From NCBI GenBank assembly GCA_964368965.1, contig CAYJDR010000073.1, forward strand, positions 1 to 6,645: DNA of 6,645 bases, read 5' to 3'. The stretch is from CAYJDR01 sp964368965. Its GTDB lineage: Bacteria > Chrysiogenota > Deferribacteres > Deferribacterales > Mucispirillaceae. A model generated the notes under the pieces. That model made no database searches and was not told the DNA's origin. It saw only the letters and a program-made list of their open reading frames with translations. Positions 5,654 to 6,645 of the stretch are shown piece after piece. The position numbers and the translations under genes are program-made. How positions within the stretch are numbered: the first letter of the stretch is position 1; every line of letters begins with the position of its first letter.

Positions 5654-6645
5654 CTATACAGAATCATGGGCAATGGAACTTATATCAATACGGTATTTTT
5701 GAGCCTTGCGCACTATGGTAGACTGACTCACTTTTAGCCTTTTTGCTGCTTTATAAGTGCTACCGTATTCTTGAAGTGCTGTTCCTATGAGGTTTTTTTC
5801 CAAGTGCTCCACCGCTTCTTTCAAACTAATATTCATGGTGTACGTAGGAAGCGTATCTGTGGGCAAGTCTTCCAATAAGTAAGAAGGGAGATCTTCCATA
5901 CGAAACACATTACTATCACACATGGTATGAAGATATTGCACAAGAGCTCGCAACTCTCTAATATTTCCCGGCCAAGAATATCCCGTTAATGTGGAAAGAA
6001 CTGTGGGAGCAAAACTTCTCTTGCTTTCCACACCTTCCATCACATGTAAGAAATGATAAATAAGCTCAGGAACATCTTCTGGTCTTTGTCGCAAAGCAAG
6101 AATTTCGATGGGCAATACACGCAAACGATAAAATAAATCTTGACGAAAAGTACCTTGCATCACCATGGTTTCAAGATCTTTATTGGTGGCAGCTATAATG
6201 CGTACATCACTCTTTAAAGATTTTGTCCCCCCCACGCGACGAAAAGTTGCATCATCAAGCACATGCAAGAGCGTGGCTTGCATGGCCAAGGGTAATTCAC
6301 CAACTTCATCTAAAAAGAGTGTACCGCCTTCGGCCATTTCAAAAACGCCCTTTTTGCCATCACGCAATGCACCAGTAAAAGCACCACGCTCATAACCAAA
6401 AAGTTCGGATTCTACCAATTGCGCAGGAATACCACCACAGTTCAGTGCCACAAAAGGTCCTTCTTTACGTGCACTCATTTCATGTATACGCTTGGCTGTG
6501 AGACTTTTTCCTGTTCCCGTCTCGCCTAAAATCAAACAAATGGCTTCATGCTGAGCCGCTTTAAGCATACTCTGACGCAACGAGGCCGTAGCTTCACTTA
6601 TGCCCACAATGCCATAATTATCTAAAGATTCCAGCTTTGCTTTAT
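5654..6645 (-). CDS. Sigma-54-dependent activator, AAA+ and TyrR-like HTH (N-terminus outside window)
   Basis: Enhancer-binding proteins hydrolyse ATP to remodel sigma-54 RNA polymerase at -24/-12 promoters. The frame is open to the right edge, and the GTG at 6605-6607 is an internal codon preceded by in-frame LESLDNYGIV, typical of a linker after a PAS or similar sensor domain. The sensor itself is not visible. Counting from that codon: Walker A GETGTGKS (28-35), SELFGYERGAFTGA (67-80) with an intact GAFTGA sigma-54 contact loop, Walker B GTLFLDEVGE (95-104), the sensor I region ATNKDL (140-145), the arginine-finger region RQDLFYRLRVLP (155-166) and YSWPGNIRELR (210-220). The C-terminal HTH (about 283-303, STYKAAKRLKVSQSTIVRKA) resembles TyrR-type regulators rather than Fis/NtrC-type. 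Unlike E. coli TyrR, the GAFTGA loop is present, so it should activate sigma-54 promoters. It converges on the permease gene, its likely but unproven target. Confidence 0.93.
   Translation of the reverse strand, partial: KAKLESLDNYGIVGISEATASLRQSMLKAAQHEAICLILGETGTGKSLTAKRIHEMSARKEGPFVALNCGGIPAQLVESELFGYERGAFTGALRDGKKGVFEMAEGGTLFLDEVGELPLAMQATLLHVLDDATFRRVGGTKSLKSDVRIIAATNKDLETMVMQGTFRQDLFYRLRVLPIEILALRQRPEDVPELIYHFLHVMEGVESKRSFAPTVLSTLTGYSWPGNIRELRALVQYLHTMCDSNVFRMEDLPSYLLEDLPTDTLPTYTMNISLKEAVEHLEKNLIGTALQEYGSTYKAAKRLKVSQSTIVRKAQKYRIDISSIAHDSV

Noticed and set aside
6605..6607. GTG as the start of the activator
   Set aside because: The frame stays open to the window edge and the upstream residues fit a domain linker, so the true start lies outside the window.

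Overview
The window reads as ordinary chromosomal DNA of a Gram-negative bacterium. It is moderately AT-rich in the genes and clearly more AT-rich between them. No mobile element, CRISPR array, tRNA or rRNA is visible. A sigma-54 activator with a TyrR-like helix-turn-helix, next to an amino-acid permease and a polyphosphate gene cluster, would suit a deltaproteobacterium/Desulfobacterota such as a host-associated Desulfovibrionaceae. That placement rests on protein style only and is weak.

Left block (1-3444, + strand) is a polyphosphate cluster. It holds the C-terminal part of polyphosphate kinase ppk1 (the start lies left of the window). After 3 bases comes a 200-aa stand-alone HD-domain protein, and after 25 bases a full-length Ppx/GppA exopolyphosphatase with its own C-terminal HD domain. 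The stand-alone HD protein looks like a paralogue of that C-terminal domain. The block therefore pairs polyP synthesis (Ppk1) with polyP or pppGpp hydrolysis (Ppx/GppA) in one likely operon. The HD protein between them has no assigned function. A small hairpin lies across the HD stop codon and next to the ppx ribosome binding site.

Middle block (3445-4054) is a 610-base AT-rich intergenic region with no convincing gene. It has an inverted repeat just after ppx that may end the operon. It also carries two copies of a 16-bp palindrome AATGCA-N4-TGCATY 65 bp apart, with a degenerate third copy upstream, and an 18-bp palindrome TTGTTA-N6-TAACAA. A good candidate sigma-54 (-24/-12) promoter lies at 3895-3911, about 130 bases upstream of the permease start.

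Right block (4055-6645) holds an APC-type amino-acid permease on + and, convergent on -, the C-terminal part of a sigma-54 enhancer-binding protein with an intact GAFTGA loop (its N-terminus lies right of the window). A 14-bp perfect stem (5559-5596) between them looks like a shared bidirectional terminator. The simplest model is a local circuit: the activator binds the palindromes upstream of the permease and drives the sigma-54 promoter in response to an unseen signal, possibly the permease substrate. No unprecedented system is evident. The most interesting items are this apparent operator/promoter array and the duplicated HD domain in the polyP operon.
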